A stretch of DNA of 64,000 bases, from positions 114,440-178,439 of the forward strand of contig JACEEZ010005937.1 in assembly GCA_016584305.1 (NCBI GenBank), in the 5' to 3' direction. This document shows positions 35,607 through 47,225 of this stretch, piece by piece. A program made the position numbers and the translations under genes. The DNA comes from Chionoecetes opilio. Lineage: Eukaryota; Arthropoda; Malacostraca; Decapoda; Majidae. Numbering within the stretch: position 1 is the stretch's first letter; every line of letters begins with the position of its first letter. The notes under the pieces are model-generated. The model did no database searches. It was not told where the DNA came from and saw only the letters and a program-made list of their open reading frames with translations.

Positions 35607-37870
35607 GAAGAAAAAAACGAAAACAGATTCCATTAAGCTACGAAGCACCTCACGCCACCCTGCAGGGAGGCATCAAAGGCCTTTAAGCGGCAGTCCCGTA
35701 CAATGCTGCATGCTTTCATCGACTCACGAATTGTATCTGGCCGGAACTCAGGCTTGTTCAATACCATTCACCACTTCATACGAAATATTCACAATATATA
35801 CGACAACGCACAGAGATTCACATCACGTATTCAAAAAGTCGACACGACCAATTGCTGCCTTGCGTCACTGGGACAAAATGAAAATATTCACAGGATGTGT
35901 AAAACTTTCAGTGTACGGCAAAGAGCTTCAGCTCTCGCTGTAACAAGCTGTGATAGGTTGGCCGAGGATGGTTGGCTCATCCAGTGACGTGGAGAAGAAG
36001 GCTTGTTTCCATCCATGTTGTCAAATTGCTCTGGTCGTGCTGTCTGTGCCACACGTCTGCCAGGTGCTTCCTGGGCTGCCACAACGTGGGCCCAAAAAGT
36101 TAAGTGAGTGAGATATTAGATCCTAAACATGATTAATTGTAGCGTTATTAACTCTTTATAAAATAAATTGGTTTATTGTCTTTCTATTTAACTACACAAT
36201 CTGGAGTACAACAATCTATTACGAATATGAATAAAATCTATGAAAGATTTGTATGCGTATTGATAATTTCCATCATGACATTGTCCACCATGGAGAGCTG
36301 CAGAGGATGGACATATTGGCCCTTACATGCCCACGGGTAATAATTGTTTTGAACTACAATTCGGCTACAATTGTCATTGTAGCCGAGGGTCCCACACACA
36401 TTCAATCTGTTCCACACTGAATGACGGGAAATATTTTGAGCTTTTCAAAGAGTGAGGCAGTAGTTTCAGCCCTGGCAGCTCCCTGGCAACCTGAGGGTCA
36501 TGTACGTTCACCGACCCATAGGCCCTCGGCATGTGTTGCACCTTATAACTGTTCGGCAAACGTTGAACCTTTGAGTTATATGAGCATGATTGGATTAACA
36601 TCAACCATACAAATATATTTTACTTAAAAATATTACATCTTCTTCATTGTTTTATTAGTTACATATTTATATAGTTCATTACAACATGTACGAGTATTTC
36701 TTTGGTCAACCATCACATATCTAATACCAAAATAATTATGATTTTTTTCATGATTATTTTTTTCAACCATTATCATAATTACCAATGTGGGGGATTACCC
36801 GGAAGGGGGCGTCGCATTGATACCACTCCTAAGCTCTTTCCTTCCGGAACAAAGGTCACCGTTCCTGGCCTCAAGCGACATCCCTCCACCACTCCGTCTT
36901 CTGTCAGACCCCACTTCTGGCGGCCTCCGACCTCCACCTCTCCCCACATCATGGCTGCGTAGTCATCCCTCCCCCCTCACCCCCCTCAAACCACCTGCCC
37001 CGCTCCCACCTGCACCATACCGGGTCACGAGGGCTTGGAGATTATCCGTCCATGTCCCTCCCCTACTCCCCTCCCCTCAGGCCACCGTACCCTCGCCGTT
37101 GCCTCGTGGTGGCCAGGATATTATCTAACCGCTTCCTCCCCTGGATTAAACAACACCTTGCAACCAAAAGCCAACATCTTTGCCTTTACCATTATTTTTA
37201 CCATTACAGTCATTATTTACCTTACATGACTTTATTTACTTCTGGTATTTGCTTTCCTTACACCGACTTCGTACTTACTTTGCATGTTTGACTAGTTATA
37301 TCCACTTACCTAATACTGTGGTTCTTATCTTGATTGATTTGATGTTTCTACGCCCATTTCCCTGCAGCCGATGCAGGGCTCTTTGTGGGACGTTCTCTGG
37401 TGAATGAGTTGATCACTTACGTAACTTTCGTGCATGTTTCAATAAAAATATTATTTCCAGATCCTGAGCATAGGTTACACTGCACGGCCGATGTAATCGA
37501 AACGATCTAAGGATGTGAATACATGTCGAAATGAACAATAACGTTTTTCTTCTCCTATTTTTCGCCTCTAAATATGGAGCAGAGGCCTTTTGAACACAGT
37601 TTAGAGACCCTTGCTGCGGAAAACCGTTAAGAGCTAGGACCACTGAATCGCTAGCAAACCATCGCAAAAAAGGGAGGAAATAGACTATTGGAGGCCTATT
37701 GGTACGCCAAGAATCATCCGAGGCAGAAGAGTAATAAGTAACAAGGCTAACACACAAGGGAAGATGTTATGACTTTTCTACCATTACTTAGAGGACTGAG
37801 CATAACCAATCAGTAGGTGTCGGGTCCTTTCCCTGCATATTGAGGGCAGGCGGGCAGTTCTCCTACGTGG
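35607..37870. other. Unassigned sequence
   Basis: No recognisable gene. A GC-rich patch at 36785-37140 is open on the plus strand (proline-rich) but has no domain, and the frames near 35563-35987 are likewise unrecognised. Confidence 0.45.
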
Positions 37871-37871
37871 T

Positions 37872-38250
37872 AACAAGTGAAAAGGTAAATGGTAGGCAGC
37901 CTATACGTGGTTATCGGTGTAAATATATTAATGGCAGGCAGGCAGTACGTGGTTACCGGTGTAAAGGTATTAATGGCAGGCAGGCAGTACGTGGTTACCG
38001 GCGTAAAGGTATTAATGGCAGGCAGGCAGTACGTGGTCACCGGTGTAAAGGTAGTAATGGCAGGCAGGCAGTACGTGGTCACCGGTGTAAAGGTATTAAT
38101 GGCAGGCAGGCAGTCCGTGGTCACCGGTGTAAAGGTATTAATGGCAGGCAGGCAGTCCGTGGTCACCGGTGTAAAGGTATTAATGGCAGGCAGGCAGTCC
38201 GTGGTCACCGGTGTAAAGGTATTAATGGCAGGCAGCTAGTATGTGATCAC
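37872..38250. repeat. 42-bp minisatellite, about nine units
   Basis: The unit reads gtattaatggcaggcaggca, then gtacgtggttaccggtgtaaag. Early units differ slightly and the last three complete units are nearly identical. Because 42 is a multiple of three, several frames on both strands stay open (14-residue repeats), which gives misleading open frames at 37810-38259. Confidence 0.92.
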
Positions 38251-38654
38251 TATCAATAGCAAAGTGTTACATTTTACAGTCTTTACATTTTAGTGTAAAA
38301 AAAGACTTTATGACTCAGTCAACATTTGACAGTGGGAGAATATTGGAGTGAAGAATATAAGAAGAATTAGAAGATTAGAATTAGAGTGAATATTCATTGT
38401 TATTTACATCATTACTCACATTACAGTCTGCAATATTATCATCAATATTAGTGTTAAGGCTTTATAAAAAATTGTTATTCAAATATATCCGAAACACGAA
38501 GGAATTGTTTGGGCCAAGAGTCAATAAATATTACCAAACATTTGCCTATCGGTGTTACCTGTCCTGGTACATACATGGCGAGTATCATGTATAGAGCTAG
38601 TATGCCTAACAAACCCTTAGGTGAACAGAAACACCTCCCATTAGCCATGTGGAG

Positions 38655-38721
<67 letters not shown>

Positions 38722-38860
38722 TATTCAGAGAACAAGTAATAAAAGTTATAATGATAGCAACAAGAGGGAAAGCGCCATGCGTCAGGTATGGTCACAGATA
38801 TACAAATCAATAGAGGTTTCTCTTGCCCACAAAATTCTGCAATACAACAGGTGACTAAGT
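38251..38860. other. Unassigned sequence with a (GA)n tract
   Basis: A perfect-looking hairpin lies at 38277-38307 and a GA run at 38657-38721. No gene. Confidence 0.6.
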
Positions 38861-38861
38861 T

Positions 38862-39022
38862 GTCCATGTCTCATATCCATAGAATAAGACAGGGTCACAA
38901 GCGACTTGAAGATCCGGATCTTTGTCCTTTTGCACAGGTACCGACATAACCAAATAGTCGTGCTGAGCGAGCCCATAACACCGTGTGCAATGCCAATTCA
39001 CCGTAAGACTTCTTAACGTGAC
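38862..39022 (-). mobile_element. RTE LINE fragment
   Basis: The minus strand reads LCRYLCKRTKIRIFKSLV, matching RTE copy 2 at 24370-24440, and flanking bases match gatgtagacttcttac-type text of the same element. No 3' tail. Confidence 0.8.
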
Positions 39023-39445
39023 CCACCGTCATTCAAAATAAATGATGTATCATTTTAAATCATTCCAACATTGAAATGGTGACTATATTGCCCGAATACC
39101 ATTGCAATTGTCAACATTTTGCTACATTTAGCGTTGTTCAGCGGTCTGTTAGGTAACAGCTGTTTTCTCTTTTGTGAATAGCTGTTGGTGCTTTCCTGCT
39201 ACCTAACAAAGGTTGTTAAGGCTAACAAGCAAATTCTGTGTATTCGTCATCACGTGGTCTGCTACAATACCCATAGACTCTAATTACATAATACGGCCTT
39301 GGTCTCTGTCTTAGTAGCGTCCAGGGGGCGCATTCAAAGACGCTTACCTCCATGGTTGCTAGCTTAACATCTGTCATCAGCTGTTTTGGCATTCAATGAG
39401 GAGATTGATGACGTCAGAGTTGTTGTTCGCAAGGCAATTTTTTTT
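39023..39445. other. Unassigned sequence
   Basis: A small inverted pair (gttaggtaacagctg near 39147, ctacctaac near 39199) is present; otherwise nothing is recognised. Confidence 0.5.
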
Positions 39446-39785
39446 TTTTTTGTTTTACATATGTGCCTATAGCGCCTGTAGGCAGTGGTGATCCAGGGAT
39501 CGGATGGTAGTCTCTGGAGGTTCACTTGAGGGGTGTGATGGTTGGCCCTCGCCCGTGGTGGCGCAGGCAGGATTTTTATAGTGACGCTTGTGATTAGAGG
39601 CTCATGCCGCCCCCCTGTGTCCTCCGATGCACTCGCAATCGAAGGTAGAGTTGATGGGCAGGGCATGTGAGTGTTCTTAGGCCACTCGACGGTGCAGAAA
39701 GGTTTTTTTTTCTTCGGGGATCGAACTCGGGTCACCAAGAACGCGAGTCGGAGACGCTAACCACTCCGCTACCGCCTCCCCAAAA
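39446..39785 (-). mobile_element. SINE-B copy, nearly complete
   Basis: Minus-strand head ggcggtagcggagtggttag with B box gagttcgatcccc, and a body ending cctacaggcgctatagg then a poly-A tail (poly-T at 39438-39450 on the plus strand). Confidence 0.85.
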
Positions 39786-40061
39786 CTGCCTATAGGGTGG
39801 TTTTAAGGAAACAACGTACATACTAATCCTCATAAATTGAGTATATATGATGTTTTCTGACTCAAGAACTGAACAGGGCAAGTATACAAACGAAATTAGG
39901 CCATATAACAAACCCAGGCGCTTGTGGTGATTTTGTTCTGTGTTGATGTGCCAAGAGTGGTGAGCGTGGCATCTCGACCCGGGTAGCGATGCCAGACAGC
40001 ACCACGCATGGCTCTGTGGCAGACAGCAGCTACACGTATGTGGTCACAATTTTCCTTAATT

Positions 40062-40170
40062 AAAACCAGAGCCCCTGTCCACCCAGTAGTGAATGGATAC
40101 CAGGTGTTAGCCGGGGGCTTGTGACCCGCCTCCCGGGGTGGTGGCTTCCCCCAACACTTGGGAGTAAGGA
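40062..40170 (+). mobile_element. SINE-A body fragment
   Basis: Matches the SINE-A body (agagcccctgtccacccagt, gtgttagccgggggcttgtg, cccgcctcccggggtggtgg). The tRNA head is missing. Confidence 0.85.
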
Positions 40171-41060
40171 GAGCTACGAAGCAATACTAGCGAAAGAGGT
40201 CACAAGAAGAAGAAGAATACCAGCCTATTCCTTCGAAGAAATAATGGAATAGCTAGAATACAAGGAAGTACAAGACACCGGTGTGTTACCCGAGTGTATG
40301 TGGAGGTGGAAACAAGTGTTGAAGCGACGGGTGACACAGGGGATGTAATAATGATGGAATAAGCTAGAGAATATAAATAAGTACAACACATCGGCCGCGT
40401 ATTATAGAAGGAACAAGTGTTGGAGGTTATAAGCGAAGGAGGTGGTACAGGGAATTGTGGAATGAAGGAATAATGACATAACCTACTTTTTGAGAAGGAC
40501 GACGAAGCTGAAAGTTCGTGCGGAATGAGATTGGAGGTAGATAGAAAGAACCTTGAAAATGCAGGCCGCGGCTGCCTTGTGATTGGCTGACACGTTTGAG
40601 ACACAATCTGATTGGCTGGCACGTTTGTTTTGACACAATTGTGATTCGTGGGCGAGGCTGTGATGTCATTGTAGTCGCTCAGCCACTCAGCTATGAACAA
40701 CCATGTACCGCCACTGCCATGTCTCGTCTTTGAATACCCGTTAACACAGGGGTGTAGAAATAAAGGGATGTTGTTGAGCTAGCACCTGTGGTCTTTAACT
40801 CTCTTTGAATCCCTGCCCTGATCAGGAAGGTAACTGTGTATAATATAATTATTTTTAGCAGGATTATTTTGAAGTCACGAATTTGTTTCATCCTGCAATA
40901 GTAACGTGGTAAAGAAAACATCGCATTATTTACGATTTTCCATTTTGTCATTACTTATCAACCACGAATATCTGTTAAACAATGAATGTTAACACCTGAT
41001 TTACTACTCTTCTCAGATTAAAGTTGTGTATTTTTTTTCAAGGAGTGGTGTTACATACAA
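40171..41060. other. Unassigned sequence with a promoter-like patch
   Basis: A diverged tandem pair of about 120 bp (40240-40460) is followed by two copies of gattggctgrcacgttt (40577 and 40609) and a later aataaa at 40759. No protein seen. It could be part of an old LTR. Confidence 0.35.
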
Positions 41061-41061
41061 A

Positions 41062-41280
41062 CCAGGGGCGGCATTTTGGAAGGGGCTCTAAACTACACCC
41101 TCTTAGCGTCCTAAGACCGACTTAGTTATACCGGGCCAAGAAGATTACTAAGAAAGCATTTTCGGGCGTCATCTCAGCCTCGTGTAAGGGGACAGAAGGC
41201 CAACCCTTCTTAGTGCCACCTAACCAATCAGCGCGCGCGACACAAGTCTGTATTTGGCGGGAAATACGTATACCACGCCG

Positions 41281-41372
<92 letters not shown>

Positions 41373-41406
41373 TCCCTTCTCTCTCTCTCTCTTTCCCTCT
41401 CTCTCT

Positions 41407-41502
<96 letters not shown>

Positions 41503-41618
41503 TCCTCTTCTCTCTCTCTCTCTCTCTCTTTCCCTTCTCTCTCTCTCTCTCTCTCTTCCTCTTCTCTCTCTCTCTCTCTCTTCTCTTCTCTCTCTCTCTC
41601 TCTCTCTCTCTCCCTCCT

Positions 41619-41677
<59 letters not shown>

Positions 41678-41818
41678 CCTCTCTCTCTCTCCTCTCTCTC
41701 TCTCCTCTCTCTCCTCTCCTTTTTTTTTCTTCTATTATTTCTTCTCCCTCCTCTTCCTTCTCCTTGAGTTGCCAGATATGTATTTCTGCTAGTCACAGTG
41801 CAGTGTACACGCCGAGGG

Positions 41819-41871
<53 letters not shown>

Positions 41872-41876
41872 TCTCT

Positions 41877-41913
<37 letters not shown>

Positions 41914-42407
41914 GTCTTTGTCTCCTTTTTTTTCTTCTATTATTTCTTCTCCCTCCTCTTCCTTCCCCCTTTTCATCCTCCACACACATATCATAGCCAG
42001 TATGTGATATTATCGTGAATAACGACACTTTTTTTCTGGTGTGTTTTGATATGTTTAGAATTAATCTGCTAACCGTTTCTGTCGCAAATCATATTTATTC
42101 CGCCCAGCCCACCCCTATATATATAGTATATATATAGCCCACACCTATATATATATACATAGTGTATTATACAGCCTAATATACTATATACAGTCTAAAA
42201 TATATAATATATAACCAATAATATAACCATTGTTGTTATGGTGACGGAGAAAATTGCGGGCTAAGACGACCCCAACCCTGCCTTAGTTTACACTCGCTGC
42301 ACTGTCTTAGGCGGAGCGAACTTTGCTTCCGAAAATGTCCACCTAGCGCTAAGATGGTCTTAGTCCCCTAAGATGGTCTTAGTAGTGTTCCAAAATGCCG
42401 CCCCAGG
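41062..42407. mobile_element. 1.35-kb element with GGGGCGGCATTTTGGAA inverted ends
   Basis: The left end ccaggggcggcattttggaa (41062-41081) and right end ttccaaaatgccgccccagg (42388-42407) are inverse apart from one base. Subterminal ctaagac/gtcttag blocks recur at both ends (41108-41125; 42286-42383). Inside, a block with cgccgag, a long CT tract and cttctattatttcttctccc occurs twice (41275-41760 and 41808-41965). It is non-coding. Superfamily not determined, and no clear target duplication. Confidence 0.7.
41284..41920. repeat. (CT)n tracts, two blocks
   Basis: CT with CTT/CCT interruptions at 41284-41718 and 41820-41907. Frames reading RERERE or SLSLSL here are artefacts. Confidence 0.96.
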
Positions 42408-42479
42408 TATAGTCCTCTCCTCGCCACACTTGTTCCGCCACGAAGGAATAATCCTTGACACCGAAAATAAGATAAGATA

Positions 42480-42648
42480 CTTTTATCCTATCTAGACACC
42501 TTGCAAGTACCAACTACAAGGTTATTGACTATACAAAGCGCCACCACGCCAGGACGAACTTTGTGGGCTCGAACCGCTGAACGAATGCAGGGACGCTACA
42601 CCCGAGCCCGCAGCTCTACCAACCGAGCCACCCTGACGGGTTTGACAC
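42480..42648 (-). mobile_element. tRNA-derived SINE, family SINE-E
   Basis: Minus-strand head ggtggctcggttggtagagc and B box cggttcgagccc, then a body with aaccttgtagttggtacttg. It matches 48645-48828. Confidence 0.78.
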
Positions 42649-43495
42649 CGAATGTTTCATGGCATAAAACAATTTCGCAATATCCTTTTCAAGAAGAGGA
42701 TGATAAACCTTCACGTCTTCCCAAGGTAGTGATGCCAGACTTGCATGAAGAGGTTACAGCGCACTACATATTTTTTAACATCTCTCCTGACACGATGTAA
42801 ACATATATCTTATCTTCTGTTGCAGCTTAAGGAATAATATTTTCCCATTAGTCTGACCGGACCAAGATTTTTGCGTTTCCTTCATATTTTATCACAATAA
42901 TATCAACCAACAGACGTCAATAATATTTATAATTAATATCATAGCTAACAGTAGAGGTGTTATCTATACTGTTATCTATGTTAATATCAAAGAAATTTTT
43001 GATGTCTATCTCCACGGTTTCCTTGAATAATCCTGAGCATTTCTTGTGTTTATGTTGTGGATTTTTTTTATATAATACCTCTGGGTGCTACACCCATCTG
43101 GTGTCTTGACTTGTTCATGCTCTATTAATCTTTATAATTCGTCCAACCATCCCGCACCATGATCTCTGACGGACAGTTACTTGTCTTTGGGGAGCTGTTG
43201 CTGTTGTTGGCAAGGCCGCTCTGCACACTTGCCGGCAGTTCATTGTAATGAAAGCACGCAGTAGTGATTCACGCCACGACCAACTTGTCTTCAGTTATAG
43301 CGACCGCAGCGCCAAGCCAAACACGCCACAGTATTGTTACGTGTCTACCCAAATAACATCGCCGTGTTTCTAGCATGCGATATTGCCAAGCTCGAACCCG
43401 GGCATCAGTTTTGTCACTACCTACATAGTATTTGTTTTTACCCGTTGATCCTTACATCAGAATTATTTATCAGATGAGGTAACAAGTCTATCAAA

Positions 43496-43498
<3 letters not shown>
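42649..43498. other. Unassigned sequence
   Basis: No gene or repeat family recognised. Confidence 0.5.
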
Positions 43499-43594
<96 letters not shown>

Positions 43595-43614
43595 CTCTCT
43601 CTCTCTTCCTCTCT

Positions 43615-43691
<77 letters not shown>

Positions 43692-43700
43692 CTCTCTCTC
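43499..43700. repeat. (CT)n microsatellite
   Basis: About 200 bases of CT with TT/CC interruptions, 57 bases from the Ig-like exon, in what would be its downstream intron. Confidence 0.96.
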
Positions 43701-43756
43701 ATATTGACGCACAGTGAGGACCACCGTGGGTAGGGCAGTGTTGAGACGGGACTAAC

Positions 43757-43902
43757 CTGGTTGCCTTGTAGGAACCATTGCAGGGTGGGCTTGGTGTGGT
43801 CCAGGGGGTGGCGGCTGCTGGGCTGACAACCGATCTTGATGATTTCCGAAGGCTCGTACATCTCGCGCGCCCCAACCAGTACGGGGGCGGTAAGTGGCTC
43901 AC
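43757..43902 (-). CDS. Internal exon encoding part of an Ig domain (beaten-path-like)
   Basis: A 146-base exon with acceptor cgcccttctgcctcttag before 43902 and donor CAG then gttagt at 43756. It starts in phase 1 and ends in phase 0. It encodes 48 residues: EPLTAPVLVGAREMYEPSEI, then KIGCQPSS (the first Ig cysteine) and LQWFLQGNQ (the core tryptophan). The order and spacing fit strands A-C of the second Ig domain of beaten-path-type adhesion proteins. The matching phase-0 exon at 27019-27102 lies downstream on the same strand. Codon use is GC-rich, unlike the surrounding repeats. The second cysteine, signal peptide and first Ig domain lie outside what I can find. Confidence 0.65.
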
Positions 43903-44276
43903 CTAAGAGGCAGAAGGGCGTGTTAGGAGGGCGGGTCAGAGTTAGGGCAGAGTTAAACAGGTGTGCGAACATTAAAAAGTTCTGGAAAGGTTACAAATGA
44001 CGGCATATTTTCTATTTTTAGGAATGGGAAGAAGGGAGAATGACCCTTCACACCAATGAAACATGTTCTCGCTACGGATAGCGGGGAAGGGTACGCTTGA
44101 GTGTGACGACTCATTGACGGAACCACTACGGAGAGAAAGGGGACATGTTTCCTATGCTGCAGCAGCCCTCCTCCATTAAGACAGCTTCATGCCACCTCCT
44201 TTTTCCCTTCCTCCCGCGTCCTAGCCTTCACTAGTATATATTGTTCCTCCCTCATAGCGTTTGCGGTTTATGATTG
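43903..44276. other. Intronic or intergenic unique sequence
   Basis: Nothing recognised upstream of the exon. Confidence 0.5.
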
Positions 44277-45121
44277 ACTAGCCGCAAAGCCGCCCTCCGG
44301 GCGGCCTTTTTGGCTAGCTCCTGCGGAGGGCTATTGGTGGGCTTTCGGCCCACCAAACACAGACTCTCCAGATAGCCCCTTCTAGCTTTCCTGAAATCAT
44401 GGATGTAGAAATGTATGTATTAACGCCAACCCATTCACATCATAGCCCCTTCTAACTTTCCTGAAAGCAGCAAAGCCGCCCTCCGGGCGGACTTTTTTGG
44501 CTAGCTCCTGCGGAGGGCTATTGGTGGGCCTTTAGCCCACCACCTGTGTTTGGTGGGCCTTCGGCCCACCAAACACAGACTCTCCAGATAGACCCATTAC
44601 CCACTACCTCGGCCCACCAAACACAGACTCTCCAGATAGCCTCTTCTAACTTTCCTGAAATGTATGTATTCCCCCCACCCATTCACTCACCCATTACCCA
44701 TCACCCCCCACCCATTCACTCACCCATTACCCATCACCACACACCCATTCACTCACCCATTACCCATCACCACACACCCATTCACTCACCCATTACCCAT
44801 CACCCCCCACCTATTCCCTCACCCATCACCCATCACCCCCCACCCATTCACTCACCCATCACCCCACACCCATTACCCATTACCCCACCCATTCACTCAC
44901 CTATTACCCATCACCCTACATCATGGTTTCCTCAATTCTCGCAACCCACTTTTTTTTCTTCACAGTTCTCGCTAATAGGCTGCTTAAAAAAAAAAAAAGT
45001 GATCGGATCATACTATAAGTGGGTTTAAAACCTTCCCCTGGTAAACCTGATTCCAAAACTGTGACATATGATGGGATTCCGCCACAGGGGGCGGCACCTA
45101 TCGCGGACAGACAGACAGACA

Positions 45122-45190
<69 letters not shown>

Positions 45191-45210
45191 TCGCTTATAA
45201 TATTATAGAT
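44277..45210 (-). mobile_element. HEL-1 copy with a duplicated 3' end
   Basis: Read on the minus strand it starts at aagcgaaagtgtgt (45188-45200 region), runs through the GT/GTCT stretch, the conserved block and the minisatellite, and ends with the hairpin ccgcccggagggcggc and CTAG/T at 44277-44281. A second, inner copy of the hairpin end lies at 44466-44500. The hairpin, the short spacer and CTAG before T are the 3' signature of Helitrons. No Rep/helicase gene is present, so it is non-autonomous. Confidence 0.75.
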
Positions 45211-45220
45211 ATATTTACTA

Positions 45221-45977
45221 CTAGCCGGAAAGCCGCCCTCCGGGCGGCCTTTTTGGCTAGCTCCTGCGGAGGGCTATTGGTGGGCCTTCGACCCACCACC
45301 TGTGTGTGTTTGGTGGGCGGCCCACCAAACACAGACTCTCCAGATAGCCACTTCTAACTTTCCTGAAATCATTGACGTAGAAATGTATGTATTAACGCCA
45401 ACCCATCCCAACCCATTCACTCACCCATTACCCATCACCCCCCACCCATTCACTCACCCATTACCCATCACCCCCACCCATTCACTCACCCATTACCCAT
45501 CACCACACACCCACCCATCACCCCCCACCTATTCCCGCACCCATCACCCATCACCCCCAACCCATCACCCCCCACTCATTCACTCACCCATCACCCCACA
45601 CCCATTACCCATCACCCCCAACCCATCACCCCCCACCCATTCACTCACCCATCACCCCACACCCATTACCCATCACCCCACCCATTCACTCACCCATTAC
45701 CCATCACCCTACATCAAGGTTTCCTCAATTCTCGCAACCCACTTTTTTTTCTCACAATTCTCGCTAATAGGCTGCTAAAAAAAAGAAAAAAAAAAGTGAT
45801 CGGATCATCTCATAAGTGGGCTTAACACCTTCCCCTGGTTGAGCTGGTTCCAAAACTGTGACATATGATGGGATTCCGTCACGGGGGGCGGCACCTATCG
45901 CGGACAGACAGACAGACAGACAGACAGACACACATACAGACAGACACACACACACACACACTTTCGCTTATATTATC
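45221..45977 (-). mobile_element. HEL-1 copy, left partner of an inverted pair
   Basis: The 3' end CTAG at 45221-45224 has hairpin gccgccctccgggcggc beside it. The minisatellite spans 45395-45705, the conserved block 45800-45895, and the 5' end ctttcgcttatatta is at 45961. It joins the next copy almost without spacer. Confidence 0.78.
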
Positions 45978-46710
45978 TATAATAATATAAGCGAAAGTGT
46001 GTCTGTCTGTCTGTCTGTCTGTCTGTCCGCGATAGGTGCCACCCCCAGTGCCCCAATCCCCTCATATGGCACAGTTTTGGAACCAGCTCGACCAGGGGAA
46101 GGTTTTAAGCCCACTTATGAGATGATCCGATCACTTTTTTTTTTTTTTAGCAGCCTATTAGCGAGAATTGTGAAAAAAAGTGGGTTGCGAGAATTGAGGA
46201 AACCTTGATGTAGGGTGATTGGCAATGGGTGAGTGAATGGGTGGGGTGATGGGTAATGGGTGTGGGGTGATGGATGAGTGAATGGGTGGGGGGTGATGGG
46301 TGATGGGTGAGGGAATAGATGGGGGGTGATGGGAAATGGGTAAGTGAATGGGTGTGTGGTGATGGGTAATGGGTGAGTGAATGGGGGTGTGGTGATGGGT
46401 AATGGGGGAGTGAATGGGTGTGTGGTATTGGGTAATGGGTGAGTGAATGGGTAGGGGGTGATGGGTAATGGGTGAGTGAATGGGTGGGGGGTGATGGGTA
46501 ATGGGTGAGTGAATGGGTTGCGGGTGATGTGAATGGGTTGGCGTTAATACATACAATCATGATTTCAGGAAAGCTAGAAGGGGCTATCTGGAGCGTCTGT
46601 GTTTGGTGGGCCTTTGGCCCACCAAACACAGGTGGTGGGCCGAAGGCCCACCAATAGCCCTCCGCAGGAGCTAGCCAAAAAGTCGGCCCGGAGGGCAGCT
46701 TTGCGGCTAG
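45978..46710 (+). mobile_element. HEL-1 copy, right partner of an inverted pair
   Basis: Starts ataatataagcgaaagtgtg and ends with the hairpin ggcccggagggcagc and ttgcggctag at 46701-46710. It has the same order of parts as the 51316 copy. Confidence 0.8.
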
Positions 46711-46738
46711 TTATAGATATGAGACATATGTTGAGCCG

Positions 46739-46740
<2 letters not shown>

Positions 46741-46799
<59 letters not shown>

Positions 46800-46877
46800 A
46801 TACACACATGCACTGTCTCTCACACACACACACACACACATGCACACGCACGCGCACACGCACACACACACACACAC

Positions 46878-46938
<61 letters not shown>
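46741..46938. repeat. (CA)n compound microsatellite
   Basis: CA with short tgcacacgcacgcg interruptions, leading into a SINE-C head. Confidence 0.96.
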
Positions 46939-46940
<2 letters not shown>

Positions 46941-47225
46941 GCGCGATGGTCAGGTTGATAGCGTGCTGGTCTCCCATTATGTGGGTAGGCGGTTCGAATC
47001 CTCGCGCTCCCGGGGATTTTTCACTGACAAATTCGGGCGGTTACTGTCCCCCTTGAGGAAGGGGATGGGGGTGTGTGGTGTGTGAGGTCCCAGCATTGCC
47101 CCAAAATCGGTAATAATGAGCTCCAAGCTCGCACTGAGAGGGTGAAACTGGCGATCGCGAGCCAGCTTGCGTGGACAAGACCATGGGTGAATAACACACA
47201 CACACAGCACTACCAAACGCACATC
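46939..47225 (+). mobile_element. SINE-C copy
   Basis: Head with gttgatagcgtgctggtctc and B box cggttcgaatcc at about 46990. The body includes gacaaattcgggcggttact and ends with accatgggtgaataacacac. It is the counterpart of the minus-strand copy at 1722. Confidence 0.82.

Noticed and set aside
36787..37229. Proline-rich protein gene in a GC-rich patch
   Set aside because: Three overlapping frames are open and no domain, splice site or relative was seen.
37872..38250. CRISPR-like array
   Set aside because: Units are contiguous 42-bp repeats without unique spacers, in a eukaryotic setting.
37810..38259. Repeat protein with 14-residue units
   Set aside because: Several overlapping frames on both strands are open because the unit is a multiple of three; nothing favours one.
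46599..47056. HTHTHT/VCVCVC frames over CA tracts (also 1070, 14181, 45019, 58154-58586)
   Set aside because: CA and ACGC repeats translate to two- or four-residue repeats in all frames; not proteins.
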